Origin: JAHRAW01 sp965262585
GTDB lineage: Bacteria > Pseudomonadota > Gammaproteobacteria > Arenicellales > Poriferihabitantaceae
Assembly (NCBI GenBank): GCA_965262585.1
Contig: OZ253546.1
Location: 2,418,001-2,482,000, forward strand
DNA: 64,000 nt
Direction: 5' to 3'
The notes below the pieces were generated by a model. The model ran no database searches. It had not been told where the DNA came from and was given only the letters and a program-made list of their open reading frames with translations. A program made the position numbers and the translations under genes. Each line of letters opens with the position of its first letter. Position 1 is the stretch's first letter. Positions 45,527-54,044 of the stretch are shown piece by piece.

Positions 45527-46570
45527 ATGACTGCAAGGCACACCATTTTCCATGTCGTTATGCTGCTGCTGATTGTGGCGGCGCCGTTTTTGTTTCCGGG
45601 CTTTCGCACGCAACTGGCGACGCTGTGGCTGATGATCATCGTTGCGTTGAGTTGGGACATGACCGGCGGGCAGATGGGCTATAACTCCCTCGGCAACATT
45701 TTTTTCTACGGCACCGGAATGTATGTGGCCGCCATCATCACCATCGCTCTCGCCCACGATGTCGGCGACTACACCGGTTCATCCGGCGGCGGGGTGTATG
45801 AATTCACCGAAGCGCAATACTTCACCGGCTTGCTGTTGGGAATGCTCGGCGCGGGGATTTTCTGCGCCGCATGCGCGTTCGTTATCGGCTACATCACCTT
45901 CGGATTGCGCGGGCCCTATTTCGCCATCGGCACCCTCGGTGTCGCCATCGCCGCCGGTGAACTGGTGTCCAACTGGGAGTGGGTCGGCGGCGGTCAGGGA
46001 ATCGCCCTGCCGGTTTACCCCGGCGATCTGGACACCGGCAAGGTGGTGTTTTATTTCCTATTCGCCGCCACCGGCGTGGCTTTGTTCTTGTTCCTCAAAT
46101 GGCTATACGGCACGCGCTTCGGCGCCGCCATCAACGCCGTGCGAGACGATGAAGAAAAAGCCGAGGCCATGGGCTTGCATACGCTACGCTACAAACTGCT
46201 CACCTGGGCCATGGCGGCGTTCTTCGTCGGCATCGCCGGTGCCATTTCGGCGTTCCAACTGATTCATTTTGAGCCGCTGGAAACCGCCTATCAGACCATC
46301 AACCTCGGCATCTTCATGGTGGTGTGCGTGCTGCTGGGCGGCAAAGGAACCTTGTGGGGGCCGGTCATCGGCGCAGTATTGTTTCATTTTTTCAAGGAAG
46401 TCACTTGGAACTACCTACTCGGCTGGCAATGGGTGGCGCTGGGTGCGCTCATCGTGGTTACCGTGGTGTATTTTCAAGATGGAGTTATGGGCTGGCTTAT
46501 GCAACGCCGACCGGAGTGGTTTGGCATCCGCGTCGAAGGCCGGGAAGGCGCGGCGGAGCCTCCCCGATGA
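45527..46570 (+). CDS. livM: ABC transporter permease, LivM type
   Basis: 347 residues, about nine to ten membrane segments. Visible: WLMIIVALSWDMTGGQMGYN at the N-terminus, YITFGLRGPYFAIGTLGVAI, and the cytoplasmic coupling loop INAVRDDEEKAEAMGLHTL. It is the second permease subunit. The stop overlaps the livG ATG (ATGA), consistent with coupled translation. Confidence 0.92.
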   Translation: MTARHTIFHVVMLLLIVAAPFLFPGFRTQLATLWLMIIVALSWDMTGGQMGYNSLGNIFFYGTGMYVAAIITIALAHDVGDYTGSSGGGVYEFTEAQYFTGLLLGMLGAGIFCAACAFVIGYITFGLRGPYFAIGTLGVAIAAGELVSNWEWVGGGQGIALPVYPGDLDTGKVVFYFLFAATGVALFLFLKWLYGTRFGAAINAVRDDEEKAEAMGLHTLRYKLLTWAMAAFFVGIAGAISAFQLIHFEPLETAYQTINLGIFMVVCVLLGGKGTLWGPVIGAVLFHFFKEVTWNYLLGWQWVALGALIVVTVVYFQDGVMGWLMQRRPEWFGIRVEGREGAAEPPR

Positions 46571-47334
46571 ACTCGATGACGAATTCGATGACGAACTCGA
46601 TCATCGAAATCAACGGCGTCAGCAAATCCTTCGGCGGGGTGGCGGCCAACAAAGACATCACCCTGTCGGTAAAAAGCGGCGGCATCACCGGCCTCATCGG
46701 GCCGAACGGTTCCGGTAAAACCACGCTGTTCAATTCCATCGTCGGCTACCACCCCATAGACGCCGGCTCGATCCGCTTTGGAAGTCGGGAGATTTCCAAA
46801 CTATCGGTGCAAAAAATTGCCCGCATGGGTTTGTTGCGAACCTTCCAACAAACCCGAATCTACGGCGCCATGAACGGCGTCCACAACATGCTCATCTCGC
46901 TGCCACACCGCAAGATGAGCATACTCGATTCATTCGCCCGCAACAGTCGCGAAGAATACGAGCGCGCCGATCATCTGCTGGAATTCGTCGGCCTCTATGA
47001 AAAACGCCTGCTGCTTTCCAACTCGCTTTCTTTCGGTCAGCAGAAACTGCTCGAATTCGCCATGGCGTTGATGAACGAACCCACTTGCCTGCTGCTGGAC
47101 GAACCCACCGCCGGTATTAATCCGACCCTCATCAACGGCCTCATCGAGCGCCTCAAATTGGCCAACAGCGAATTCGGCATTACGCTGTTTATCATCGAAC
47201 ACAACATGCGCGTCATAATGAACATGGCCGACACGATTTACTGCCTCGCCCACGGCGAAATGCTGGCCGGCGGCACACCCGATGAAATTCAGAACGACCA
47301 ACGGGTAATCGACGCCTATCTGGGGGCGCACTGA
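46567..47334 (+). CDS. livG: ABC transporter ATPase, LivG type
   Basis: 255 residues from ATG at 46567. Walker A is GPNGSGKTT, the signature is LSFGQQKLLEFAMALM, Walker B is CLLLDEPTAGINPTL, and the switch is IEHNM. The N-terminus MNSMTNSMTNS is encoded by three near-repeats of GATGACGAACTC, so the true start could be either of the later ATGs at 46576 and 46588. It powers the LivHM channel with LivF. A longer in-frame extension into livM is rejected. Confidence 0.92.
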   Translation: MNSMTNSMTNSIIEINGVSKSFGGVAANKDITLSVKSGGITGLIGPNGSGKTTLFNSIVGYHPIDAGSIRFGSREISKLSVQKIARMGLLRTFQQTRIYGAMNGVHNMLISLPHRKMSILDSFARNSREEYERADHLLEFVGLYEKRLLLSNSLSFGQQKLLEFAMALMNEPTCLLLDEPTAGINPTLINGLIERLKLANSEFGITLFIIEHNMRVIMNMADTIYCLAHGEMLAGGTPDEIQNDQRVIDAYLGAH

Positions 47335-47341
47335 GGCCGCC

Positions 47342-48205
47342 GTGGCAGACAAACCGAACGGCAAACAAGCAATGGTTGGCGTAGACACCGTGATTTCGGT
47401 GGAGCAGGTGGCCCGCCAAGCGGCGGCCATCGCCGAAGACATCGATGTCGCACAACTGGATGCGCTGGCGGGCGGAACGCCCTATGTCTCGCTGGAAAAA
47501 CTGCGCGCCGGTTACGGGCAAATGGAAATCTTGCACGAAATAGACCTCAAGGTCGGACGCGCCCAATCGCTGTGCCTGATTGGCCCCAACGGCGCGGGAA
47601 AATCCACCGTGCTGCATGCCATATTCGGATTCAACAGCATCTTCTCCGGGGAAATTTTTATCGGCGAAGGCGAACAACGCCTAGATGTAACCGCCCTCAC
47701 GCCGAGCGAAAAACTCTCCAAAGCGGGTATCGCCTACATCATGCAAGACAAATCCATTTTCCCGGGGATGACGGTGGAGGAAAACCTGTGGATGGGCGGG
47801 TTCCTGAAAAACCGCCCGGCGGAAGCCAAACGAGCCGCCGAAAAAGTCTTCGACAAATACCCGCGCTTGGCGGCACGGCGGGGACACCGCGCCAAAGTGC
47901 TATCCGGCGGAGAACGCCGCCTGCTGGAAATCTCCAGAGCATTGGTAATGGACCCCGAGGTGTTGCTGGTGGACGAGCCATCCATCGGCCTGGAACCACG
48001 CTTCATCGACCGAGTGTTCGAAATCCTAGACGACCTGCAACGCAACGAAGGCAAGACCATCATCATGGTAGAACAGAACGCCAAAAAAGGCTTGGAATTT
48101 GCCGATATAGGCTATGTCATGGTATCCGGCCAAATCGCCATCGCCGGTACCGGCGATGACCTACTGAACAATCCTAAAGTAGGGGAATTGTTTTTAGGCG
48201 GCTAG
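47342..48205 (+). CDS. livF: ABC transporter ATPase, LivF type
   Basis: 287 residues from GTG at 47342, about 45-50 longer than usual LivF. The conserved ATPase begins near YVSLEKLRAGYGQMEILHEI; Walker A GPNGAGKST, signature LSGGERRLLEISRALVM, Walker B VLLVDEPSIGLEP, switch VEQNAK. The N-terminal extension (KPNGKQAMVGVDTVISVEQV) has no recognised domain and may reflect a wrong start, but no ATG or GTG with a ribosome site occurs closer to the conserved region. It is the last gene of the transporter, 8 bases after livG. Confidence 0.9.
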   Translation: MADKPNGKQAMVGVDTVISVEQVARQAAAIAEDIDVAQLDALAGGTPYVSLEKLRAGYGQMEILHEIDLKVGRAQSLCLIGPNGAGKSTVLHAIFGFNSIFSGEIFIGEGEQRLDVTALTPSEKLSKAGIAYIMQDKSIFPGMTVEENLWMGGFLKNRPAEAKRAAEKVFDKYPRLAARRGHRAKVLSGGERRLLEISRALVMDPEVLLVDEPSIGLEPRFIDRVFEILDDLQRNEGKTIIMVEQNAKKGLEFADIGYVMVSGQIAIAGTGDDLLNNPKVGELFLGG

Positions 48206-48241
48206 ATGGAATGACAACAAACGGGAAAATTATTCAATTCG

Positions 48242-49252
48242 TCATTCCCGCGCAGGCGGGAATGCACATTCACATTTGAAGCGCAACACATGGTTTCTAA
48301 AAACCTCGGCGGGAGTTTGATAGCCGAGGCACTTTCGGGGGGTATTATTATGCGCTTGTATGATGCGTGTAAAGTGCTCATCTGAGAGGGTTTTCAGGTC
48401 GGTTTTTCGGGGCAAGTTCCGGCGCAAGCGACCGATGGAATTTTCAACACCGCCCTTTTGCCAGGGCGCTCTGATGTCGCAGAAAAAGGTCTCAATACCG
48501 AGGGCATGGAGGTGGTAATGGCGGGCGAATTCAGTGCCGTTATCGAAGGTAATGGTTTGCCGCCATGTGGGTGGCAGCGGTGCCAGCAGGTCGCCGATAA
48601 GTTCGGCGATGGGCGCCGCGGATTTGCCGGCAGGGCGCGCCGCGAGCAGCAGGCGGGAGTGCCGTTCTTGGACAACCAGCAAGGCTTGACCGTAGGCGCT
48701 AAACAGCATCAGGTCGGCTTCCCAATGACCGGGGGTTTGTCGGTCGGTGGCGGTGTCTGGCCGCTCAGAGAGTGGCCGGCGTTGGGATATAGCGGGTGCT
48801 TTGCCGTTCAATTTGTGCCGGCGGCGGCTTCGTTTTGATCGGGCTTGGGGCAGATAATGGCGCCATGGATATTCTTTTTTACGAGCAATTTGGGCATAGA
48901 CGAAGCGGTAGATGGTTTCGTAGGAAATGACTGGCCGCTGGTGCTTTCGGGCAAGTCCGGCGGACACCTGTTGGGGCGACCAGTCGTGTTTGAGCAAATC
49001 CAAAACTTCCTCGCGCAGCACCTCATCGCGGTCCAGCATAGAGCCTTGCCATCGCCGCGCCCGGGCTTTCAGGTCGGCATAGTCTTTCTCGTAGCCCTTG
49101 GTTGCAGAGCCATTGCGATTCAGTTCTCGCGACACCGTAGATGGCGCGCGATCCAGAGCTGCCGCGATTTGTCGGAGTGAGTGTCCCTTGGTGAGTAAGT
49201 AGGCCATTTCACAGCGCTCTTCAAGGGTGATCTGTTTGTAGTGATTTCCCAT
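48242..49252 (-). CDS. IS30-family transposase
   Basis: 336 residues. N-terminal helix-turn-helix (YKQITLEERCEMAYLLTKGH, LRQIAAALDRAPSTVSRELN) and a DDE core: HWEADLMLFSAYGQ, TFDNGTEFARHY and the glutamate in WQKGGVENSIGRLRRNL. The frame appears intact. The reading frame runs through the left terminal repeat and about seven codons into flanking DNA (FPPARE), where the dispersed palindrome provides the stop. Thus the C-terminus is shaped by the insertion site. Confidence 0.93.
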   Translation of the reverse strand: MGNHYKQITLEERCEMAYLLTKGHSLRQIAAALDRAPSTVSRELNRNGSATKGYEKDYADLKARARRWQGSMLDRDEVLREEVLDLLKHDWSPQQVSAGLARKHQRPVISYETIYRFVYAQIARKKEYPWRHYLPQARSKRSRRRHKLNGKAPAISQRRPLSERPDTATDRQTPGHWEADLMLFSAYGQALLVVQERHSRLLLAARPAGKSAAPIAELIGDLLAPLPPTWRQTITFDNGTEFARHYHLHALGIETFFCDIRAPWQKGGVENSIGRLRRNLPRKTDLKTLSDEHFTRIIQAHNNTPRKCLGYQTPAEVFRNHVLRFKCECAFPPARE

Positions 49253-49294
49253 GGTAATACCGTAGCAGAGTGTTGCGCTTCGTTTGTGAATTCA
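48264..49294 (-). mobile_element. IS30-family insertion sequence in a dRS3-like palindrome
   Basis: Imperfect terminal repeats: 48268-48289 (ATTCACATTTGAAGCGCAAC and two more bases) and the complement at 49270-49291, with three mismatches. GGGAAT at 48258-48263 and 49295-49300 is a candidate 6-bp target duplication. The left flank is ATTCCCGCGCAGGCGGGAAT (a complete short palindrome) and the right flank continues as GGGAATCCAGTAAAAC, so the element interrupts one copy of the dispersed repeat. The exact ends are uncertain by a few bases. Confidence 0.75.
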
Positions 49295-49378
49295 GGGAAT
49301 CCAGTAAAACAATCCCGGCGGAGTTGGACATTTTAATGAGCAACTCGCGCCGCTGTGGACAGGCACGGGGGCCTGTCC
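49295..49378. repeat. Repeat remnant right of the IS: GGGAATCCAG unit plus family C
   Basis: GGGAATCCAG...CCCGGCGGAG (49295-49324) continues into CATTTTAATGAGCAACTC and the dyad GGACAGGCACGGGGGCCTGTCC ending at 49378. This matches 10186-10248 in reverse orientation. It is the other half of the repeat split by the IS30 element. Confidence 0.65.
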
Positions 49379-49427
49379 TTGTCTGCGGTTTCTTTTTTCT
49401 TTGGGGGTGGGAACATTTGTTAGAAGG

Positions 49428-49533
49428 TTATGAGAAGATTTCATTCATTTGTGAGAAGATTTTATTCATTTGTGAGAAGAATTCATTCATTTATGAGAAG
49501 ATTCTTCTCATTGTGAGAACATTTATGAGAAGG
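49428..49533. repeat. 21-bp tandem repeats upstream of the BKACE gene
   Basis: Four 21-bp units (49428-49448, 49449-49469, 49470-49490, 49491-49511) of the form TTRTGAGAAGATTTTATTCAT, then two partial units to 49533. Because 21 is a multiple of three, an open frame here encodes seven-residue repeats, but that frame begins in the IS end and has no other coding support. The rest of 49379-49637 shows nothing recognisable except the BKACE ribosome site (TGAGGA). Confidence 0.8.
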
Positions 49534-49637
49534 TGGAGGTATGGCCTTGCATTGATGGCGTTAGTTGGGGCAAAGTTGTTGGGGCAAAGTTGTTGCCGTG
49601 ACTCGCCCCAAAAATCGACACAAGTATTGAGGAAAAA

Positions 49638-50528
49638 ATGAACTTTAACGCATTCATCACCTGCGCGGTGACTGGCTCTGGGAATACGGTTGGGAAGCAT
49701 CCTGATATTCCGGTTACGCCGCAACAGATTGCTACGGCGGCTATTGATGCGGCCAAAGCGGGGGCGGCTATTGTTCATATTCATGTGCGGGATCCGCATA
49801 GTGGGGCGCCGTCCAGGGATGTGAAATTGTTTGCTGAGGTGGTCCATCGAATTCGTGATAGCGATACCGATGTGGTCATCAATACTACCGCCGGTATGGG
49901 TGGCGATATGGTGTTTGGTAGCGGGGAAAATCCGTTGCCGTTGGATGCCGATGGCACCGATATGGCGGGGCCGTTGGAACGGCTTGCGCATGTCGAAGAA
50001 TTGTTGCCGGAAATTTGTACGCTGGATTGCGGCACGATGAATTTCGCCGAAAGCAATTATGTTATGACCAATACGCCCGGTATGTTGAAGGCCATGGCCA
50101 AGCGGGTGCAATCTCTGGGGGTGCGCCCGGAGTTGGAGGTGTTTGACAGCGGCCATCTGGTGCTCGTTAAAGAAATGGTGAGGGACGGGTTGTTGGATGA
50201 TCCGTTGATGATTCAGTTGTGCATGGGCATTCCTTACGGCGCGCCGGATGATCCGAGCACGTTGTTGGCGATGGTTAATCAACTGCCCACCGGGGCGGTG
50301 TTTTCGGCTTTTTCGATTGGCCGTCATCAATTTCCTTATGTGGCCATGGCGGTGCTCGCCGGTGGCAATGTGCGGGTCGGGTTGGAAGATAATCTGTATT
50401 TGGAAAAGGGTGTGTTCGCGAGCAACGCGCAACTCGTGGAACGCGCCGTTACGATTTTGTCGGCACTCAATGTCACGATTATGGGGCCGGATGAAGTGCG
50501 TGAAAAATTGGCGTTGATAAAACGCTAG
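49638..50528 (+). CDS. BKACE-family (DUF849) 3-keto acid cleavage enzyme, probable dehydrocarnitine cleavage
   Basis: 296 residues. BKACE enzymes condense a beta-keto acid with acetyl-CoA and split it to a new CoA ester and acetoacetate, using a metal held by two histidines; here AAIVHIHVRDPHSGAPSRD carries the HxH motif. GTMNFAESNYVMTNTPGML and YVAMAVLAGGNVRVGLEDNL are further family segments. The gene next to it is carnitine dehydrogenase, so 3-dehydrocarnitine is the likely substrate, giving betainyl-CoA. A 3-keto-5-aminohexanoate role is the formal alternative but lacks supporting neighbours. It opens the catabolic operon. Confidence 0.88.
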   Translation: MNFNAFITCAVTGSGNTVGKHPDIPVTPQQIATAAIDAAKAGAAIVHIHVRDPHSGAPSRDVKLFAEVVHRIRDSDTDVVINTTAGMGGDMVFGSGENPLPLDADGTDMAGPLERLAHVEELLPEICTLDCGTMNFAESNYVMTNTPGMLKAMAKRVQSLGVRPELEVFDSGHLVLVKEMVRDGLLDDPLMIQLCMGIPYGAPDDPSTLLAMVNQLPTGAVFSAFSIGRHQFPYVAMAVLAGGNVRVGLEDNLYLEKGVFASNAQLVERAVTILSALNVTIMGPDEVREKLALIKR

Positions 50529-50563
50529 CGTACCGAGTCGGTGGAATTACAAAGCAGTCCGGC

Positions 50564-51271
50564 ATGAAAAAAATACGCCATGTTGCGCTAATCGGCGGCG
50601 GAGTGATTGGCGCCGGGTGGGCCGCACGATTGCTGATTAACGGCATCGATGTCACCGTCTGCGATCCGTCCGCGCAAGTGGAAAAGCGTCTCGGCGAAGT
50701 GTTGGAAAACGCCCTGCGCGCATACCGCACCATGACGCTGGCGCCAATCGCTGCGAAAGGTAAATTGACTTTCACGAGTTCCCTGAGCGAGGCGGTTAGC
50801 GGCGCGGATTTTGTCCAGGAAAGCGGGCCCGAACGAATCGACATCAAAAAAGCACTCATCGGCGAAGTATGCGAACACACCGCCGCCGAGGTCGTGGTGG
50901 CTTCGTCTTCTTCGGGATTACTACCCAGCGAAATGCAAGCCGGGGTGCGTTTTCCCGAACGAATCATAGTTGGTCATCCGTTCAATCCGGTGTACCTGAT
51001 ACCGCTGGTGGAGATCGTTGGCGGGAAACAAACCAGCGACCATGCGCGCCAAACGGCGGCGGATTTTTACCACAGTATCGGCATGCATCCGCTGCAAGTT
51101 CGCAAAGAAGTCGACGCCTTCCTCGCCGACCGAATGATGGAAGCGTTGTGGCGTGAAGCGTTGCATCTGGTCAACGACGGGGTCGCCACCGTCGACGAAA
51201 TCGATCAGGCGATTTGTTATGGCCCGGGTTTGCGTTGGTCGTTTATGGGTCGTTTTTGGTATACCGGGTAG
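50564..51271 (+). CDS. lcdH: L-carnitine dehydrogenase, N-terminal part (frameshifted)
   Basis: 235 residues up to a stop at 51269. 3-Hydroxyacyl-CoA dehydrogenase-like fold: NAD motif VALIGGGVIGAGWAARLL, then SGADFVQESGPERIDIKKAL, VASSSSGLLPSEMQ, IIVGHPFNPVYLIPLVEIVG. Carnitine dehydrogenase oxidises L-carnitine to 3-dehydrocarnitine. The frame ends in GLRWSFMGRFWYTG, while the family expects ...MGRFLVYRVAGGEGG, which is exactly what the +1 frame gives from the T run at 51253-51257. One extra T would restore a full dehydrogenase-thioesterase chain with the next entry. Confidence 0.85.
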   Translation: MKKIRHVALIGGGVIGAGWAARLLINGIDVTVCDPSAQVEKRLGEVLENALRAYRTMTLAPIAAKGKLTFTSSLSEAVSGADFVQESGPERIDIKKALIGEVCEHTAAEVVVASSSSGLLPSEMQAGVRFPERIIVGHPFNPVYLIPLVEIVGGKQTSDHARQTAADFYHSIGMHPLQVRKEVDAFLADRMMEALWREALHLVNDGVATVDEIDQAICYGPGLRWSFMGRFWYTG

Positions 51272-52056
51272 CCGGTGGGGAAGGGGGCTTTCGGCATTTC
51301 ATGGAGCAGTTTGGGCCGAGTTTGAAATGGCCGTGGACGCGCTTTGACGGACCCGACCTTACCGATGAATTGCTCGACAATTTGTCGAAGCAATCCGATG
51401 AACAAGCCGATGGCAGGAGCATTGCCGAACTGGAAAAGTTGCGGGATGATTGTTTGGTTTCGGTGATGCAAGCACTTCGTTCCCACGACCATGGGGCCGG
51501 CAAGGTGTTGAAACGTTATCAAGAAAAATTATACGCCGTCGATCACTCCAAAGTTATGGCGGATTCGGACGACATCACATTACCACTCACGCTACATCAC
51601 GACACCGTCAAACCGGAATGGGTGGATTACAATAATCACATGACCGAAAGCCGGTACCTGCAGGCGTTCGGCGATGCTTCGGATGCGTTGTTTCGGTATA
51701 TTGGCGTGGATGGTGATTATCATGCCAGCGGCTACAGTTACTACACCGTTGAAACTCATCTCAATTTTTATCGGGAAGCGGTGGTCGATCAAGCGTTCTA
51801 TGTCAGCACGCAATTACTGGATGTAGACCCCAAACGCATCCATCTTTTTCACACCTTATACGCCACCGAAGACGACGCCATGCTCGCCACCACCGAACAA
51901 ATGCTACTGCATGTAAACACCGCCGAGGGCCGCGCTTGTCCGGCTCAAACGCAAGTTCTGGAGCGGTTAAACCGCCTCATGGCCGCCCACATCTACATCC
52001 CTCGCCCAGCGCAAGTGGGGCGCGCCATGTCCACCGAATTTCGGTCGAAAAAATAG
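51272..52056 (+). CDS. Carnitine dehydrogenase C-terminal part plus betainyl-CoA thioesterase domain (frameshifted)
   Basis: The second frame, open from 51214, continues FLVYRVAGGEGGFRHFMEQF, the dehydrogenase helical domain, then a hot-dog thioesterase domain (about 51580-52000) with TVKPEWVDYNNHMTESRYLQ. In known carnitine pathways this thioesterase hydrolyses betainyl-CoA to glycine betaine and is sometimes fused to the dehydrogenase. An ATG at 51301 might permit separate translation of this portion, but without the N-terminal Rossmann domain only the thioesterase would work. The single-base shift may be a sequencing error in a homopolymer. Confidence 0.8.
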
Positions 52057-52064
52057 AACCACCC

Positions 52065-52850
52065 ATGCCGTCTTTTGAATCCCAAAGCGTTCTGATAACC
52101 GCCGGAGCCTATGGCATCGGCCACGCCATCGCCACGAGTTTTCACGCCGCCGGTGCGAAGGTGCATGTGGTTGATGTCGATAAAGACGCGATCAAAAAAA
52201 TGCGCGGCGACCATCCCGGCATTCACACCAGCGTCGCCGATGTCGCCGATGAAGACGCGGTGGATCTGGTATTTGAAGAACACTGCGCGCGCTTCGGTGG
52301 ACTCGAAGTGATGATAAATTGCGCAGGCATCGCGGGCCCCACCGCGCTGGTCGAGGAAATCGCTTTCGCCGATTGGCGGCGATGCATAGCGGTCGGGCTG
52401 GACGGCACTTTTTTGTGCTGTCGCAAAGCCATCCCACTCATGCGCCGCGCCGGTATGGGTTGCATCATCAATATCTCATCCACCGCCGGCTGGCATGGCT
52501 ATCCGTTGCGCACTCCTTACGCCGCCGCCAAGTGGGCGGTCATCGGCTTGACCAAATCCATCGCAATGGAATTGGGACCGGCGGGCATCCGCGCCAATGT
52601 GATATGCCCGGGTAGCATCGACGGTGGGCGAATAGACCGGGTCATCGCCGCCGAAGCGGTGCACAAAAATTTGAGCGAAGAACAAGTCCGGAAAAAATAC
52701 ACCGACGGCGTTTCCCTACGCACCTTCATCAACGCCGAAGACATCGCCGACTCGGCGTTGTTTCTCGCTTCACGGGCGGCTTCAAAAATCACCGGACAAG
52801 TCATCAATGTAGACGGCCATCTCGAAAGCATCGGCGGCCTCAATCAATAA
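52065..52850 (+). CDS. SDR-family oxidoreductase of the carnitine cluster
   Basis: 261 residues from ATG at 52065, 8 bases after the thioesterase stop. Cofactor region VLITAGAYGIGHAIATSFHA (an A replaces the first usual G), acidic VDVDKD after beta-2 (favouring NAD), NCAGIAGPTALVEE, catalytic ISSTAGWHG and Y-x3-K as YAAAKWAVIGL, C-terminus TGQVINVDGHLES. It could oxidise a hydroxy intermediate, for example D-carnitine or 3-hydroxybutyrate arising from acetoacetate. Specificity is not readable. Confidence 0.88.
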   Translation: MPSFESQSVLITAGAYGIGHAIATSFHAAGAKVHVVDVDKDAIKKMRGDHPGIHTSVADVADEDAVDLVFEEHCARFGGLEVMINCAGIAGPTALVEEIAFADWRRCIAVGLDGTFLCCRKAIPLMRRAGMGCIINISSTAGWHGYPLRTPYAAAKWAVIGLTKSIAMELGPAGIRANVICPGSIDGGRIDRVIAAEAVHKNLSEEQVRKKYTDGVSLRTFINAEDIADSALFLASRAASKITGQVINVDGHLESIGGLNQ

Positions 52851-52871
52851 CCCGCAACCAACCAAACAAAC

Positions 52872-54044
52872 ATGAATTTTGCCCAAACTGAAGAACAGCA
52901 AATGCTGGTGGATACCGCTCGGCGTTTTGTGGAGAAGGAATTGTATCCTCACGAACAGCAAGTGGAAAAAACCGACCGGGTAGATGATGCGTTGCGCCAA
53001 CAGATCATCGCGCGCGCGCAGGAAATTGGTTTGTATGCCGCGAACATGCCCTCGGAACTCGGCGGTGGCGGTCTGGATACTTTGTCGATGTGCATGCTCG
53101 ACCGGGAACTGGGACGCGCTAACATGGCGTTGCAGTATACGGTTGCGCGCCCCAGCAACATCCTTCAAGCGTGCGTCTCGGAGCAACGGGAAAAATATCT
53201 TTACCCGTGCATTCGCGGAGAAAAAGTAGACTGTCTGGCAATGACCGAACCCGGCGCCGGTTCCGACTTGCGCTCGATGGCGTGCACTGCTGAAGCGCGT
53301 GGAGACGAGTTTGTCATCAACGGCACCAAGCATTTCATCAGCCACGCCGACGTTGCCGACTTCGTTATTTTGTTTGCCGCCACCGGCAGCGAAGAAAGTG
53401 CGCGCGGCCCGCGAAAAAAGATCACCGCGTTTCTGGTGGACAAAGGCACCAAAGGATTCACCGTGCGAGACGGTTACGCCAGCGTTTCCCATCGCGGCTA
53501 TCACAATTTCGTGCTCGAATTTGATAGTTGCCGGGTTGCCGCCGCGCAAGTACTCGGCGAGGTAGATCATGGTTTCGAAGTCGCCAATAGTTGGCTCGGC
53601 AACACGCGCCTGCAGGTTGCGGCGATTTGTCTGGGACGCTGCGACCGTGCTTATGAACTGGCGTGTGAATACGCCGCAACCCGCCGCCAGTTTAATCAAA
53701 CCATCGGCAAGTTTCAGGGGGTCGCTTTCAAACTGGCGGACATGGAAATCAAGCGTCGCTCGGCGGAGTTGCTGACCTACCATGCGGCGTGGAAGGAAGA
53801 CCACGGCGGCATGAGCGATCTGGATGCCGCGATGGCCAAACTGGCGGCCACCGAAGCGCTTGCGTTTATCGCCGATGAGGCGTTGCAAATTCACGGCGGC
53901 ATGGGGTTGATGTCCGACCTACCCCTCGAACGAATTTGGCGGGATGCGCGGGTGGAACGCATCTGGGAAGGCACCAGCGAAATCCAACGCCTAATCATCT
54001 CTCGGGCCATCCTCAGCCCGTTGGAAAAATCTCGGAAACGGTAG
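52872..54044 (+). CDS. Acyl-CoA dehydrogenase, possible gamma-butyrobetainyl-CoA dehydrogenase
   Basis: 390 residues. FAD-dependent acyl-CoA dehydrogenase: LAMTEPGAGSDLRSMACTAE and INGTKHFISHADVADFVILF (FAD/substrate region), RCDRAYELACEYAATRRQF, ALQIHGGMGLMSDLPLERIW and ERIWEGTSEIQRLIISRAIL at the C-terminus. By context it could desaturate gamma-butyrobetainyl-CoA to crotonobetainyl-CoA, feeding the CaiD-like hydratase. Electrons would pass to ETF, which is not encoded here. The stop overlaps the GTG of the following ligase by one base. Confidence 0.9.
   Translation: MNFAQTEEQQMLVDTARRFVEKELYPHEQQVEKTDRVDDALRQQIIARAQEIGLYAANMPSELGGGGLDTLSMCMLDRELGRANMALQYTVARPSNILQACVSEQREKYLYPCIRGEKVDCLAMTEPGAGSDLRSMACTAEARGDEFVINGTKHFISHADVADFVILFAATGSEESARGPRKKITAFLVDKGTKGFTVRDGYASVSHRGYHNFVLEFDSCRVAAAQVLGEVDHGFEVANSWLGNTRLQVAAICLGRCDRAYELACEYAATRRQFNQTIGKFQGVAFKLADMEIKRRSAELLTYHAAWKEDHGGMSDLDAAMAKLAATEALAFIADEALQIHGGMGLMSDLPLERIWRDARVERIWEGTSEIQRLIISRAILSPLEKSRKR

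Noticed and set aside
49270..49641. 123-codon frame with seven-residue repeats (YEKISFI, CEKILFI)
   Set aside because: It starts in the IS terminal repeat, crosses a family C remnant and the 21-bp tandem repeats, and overlaps the BKACE start; no homology or ribosome site.
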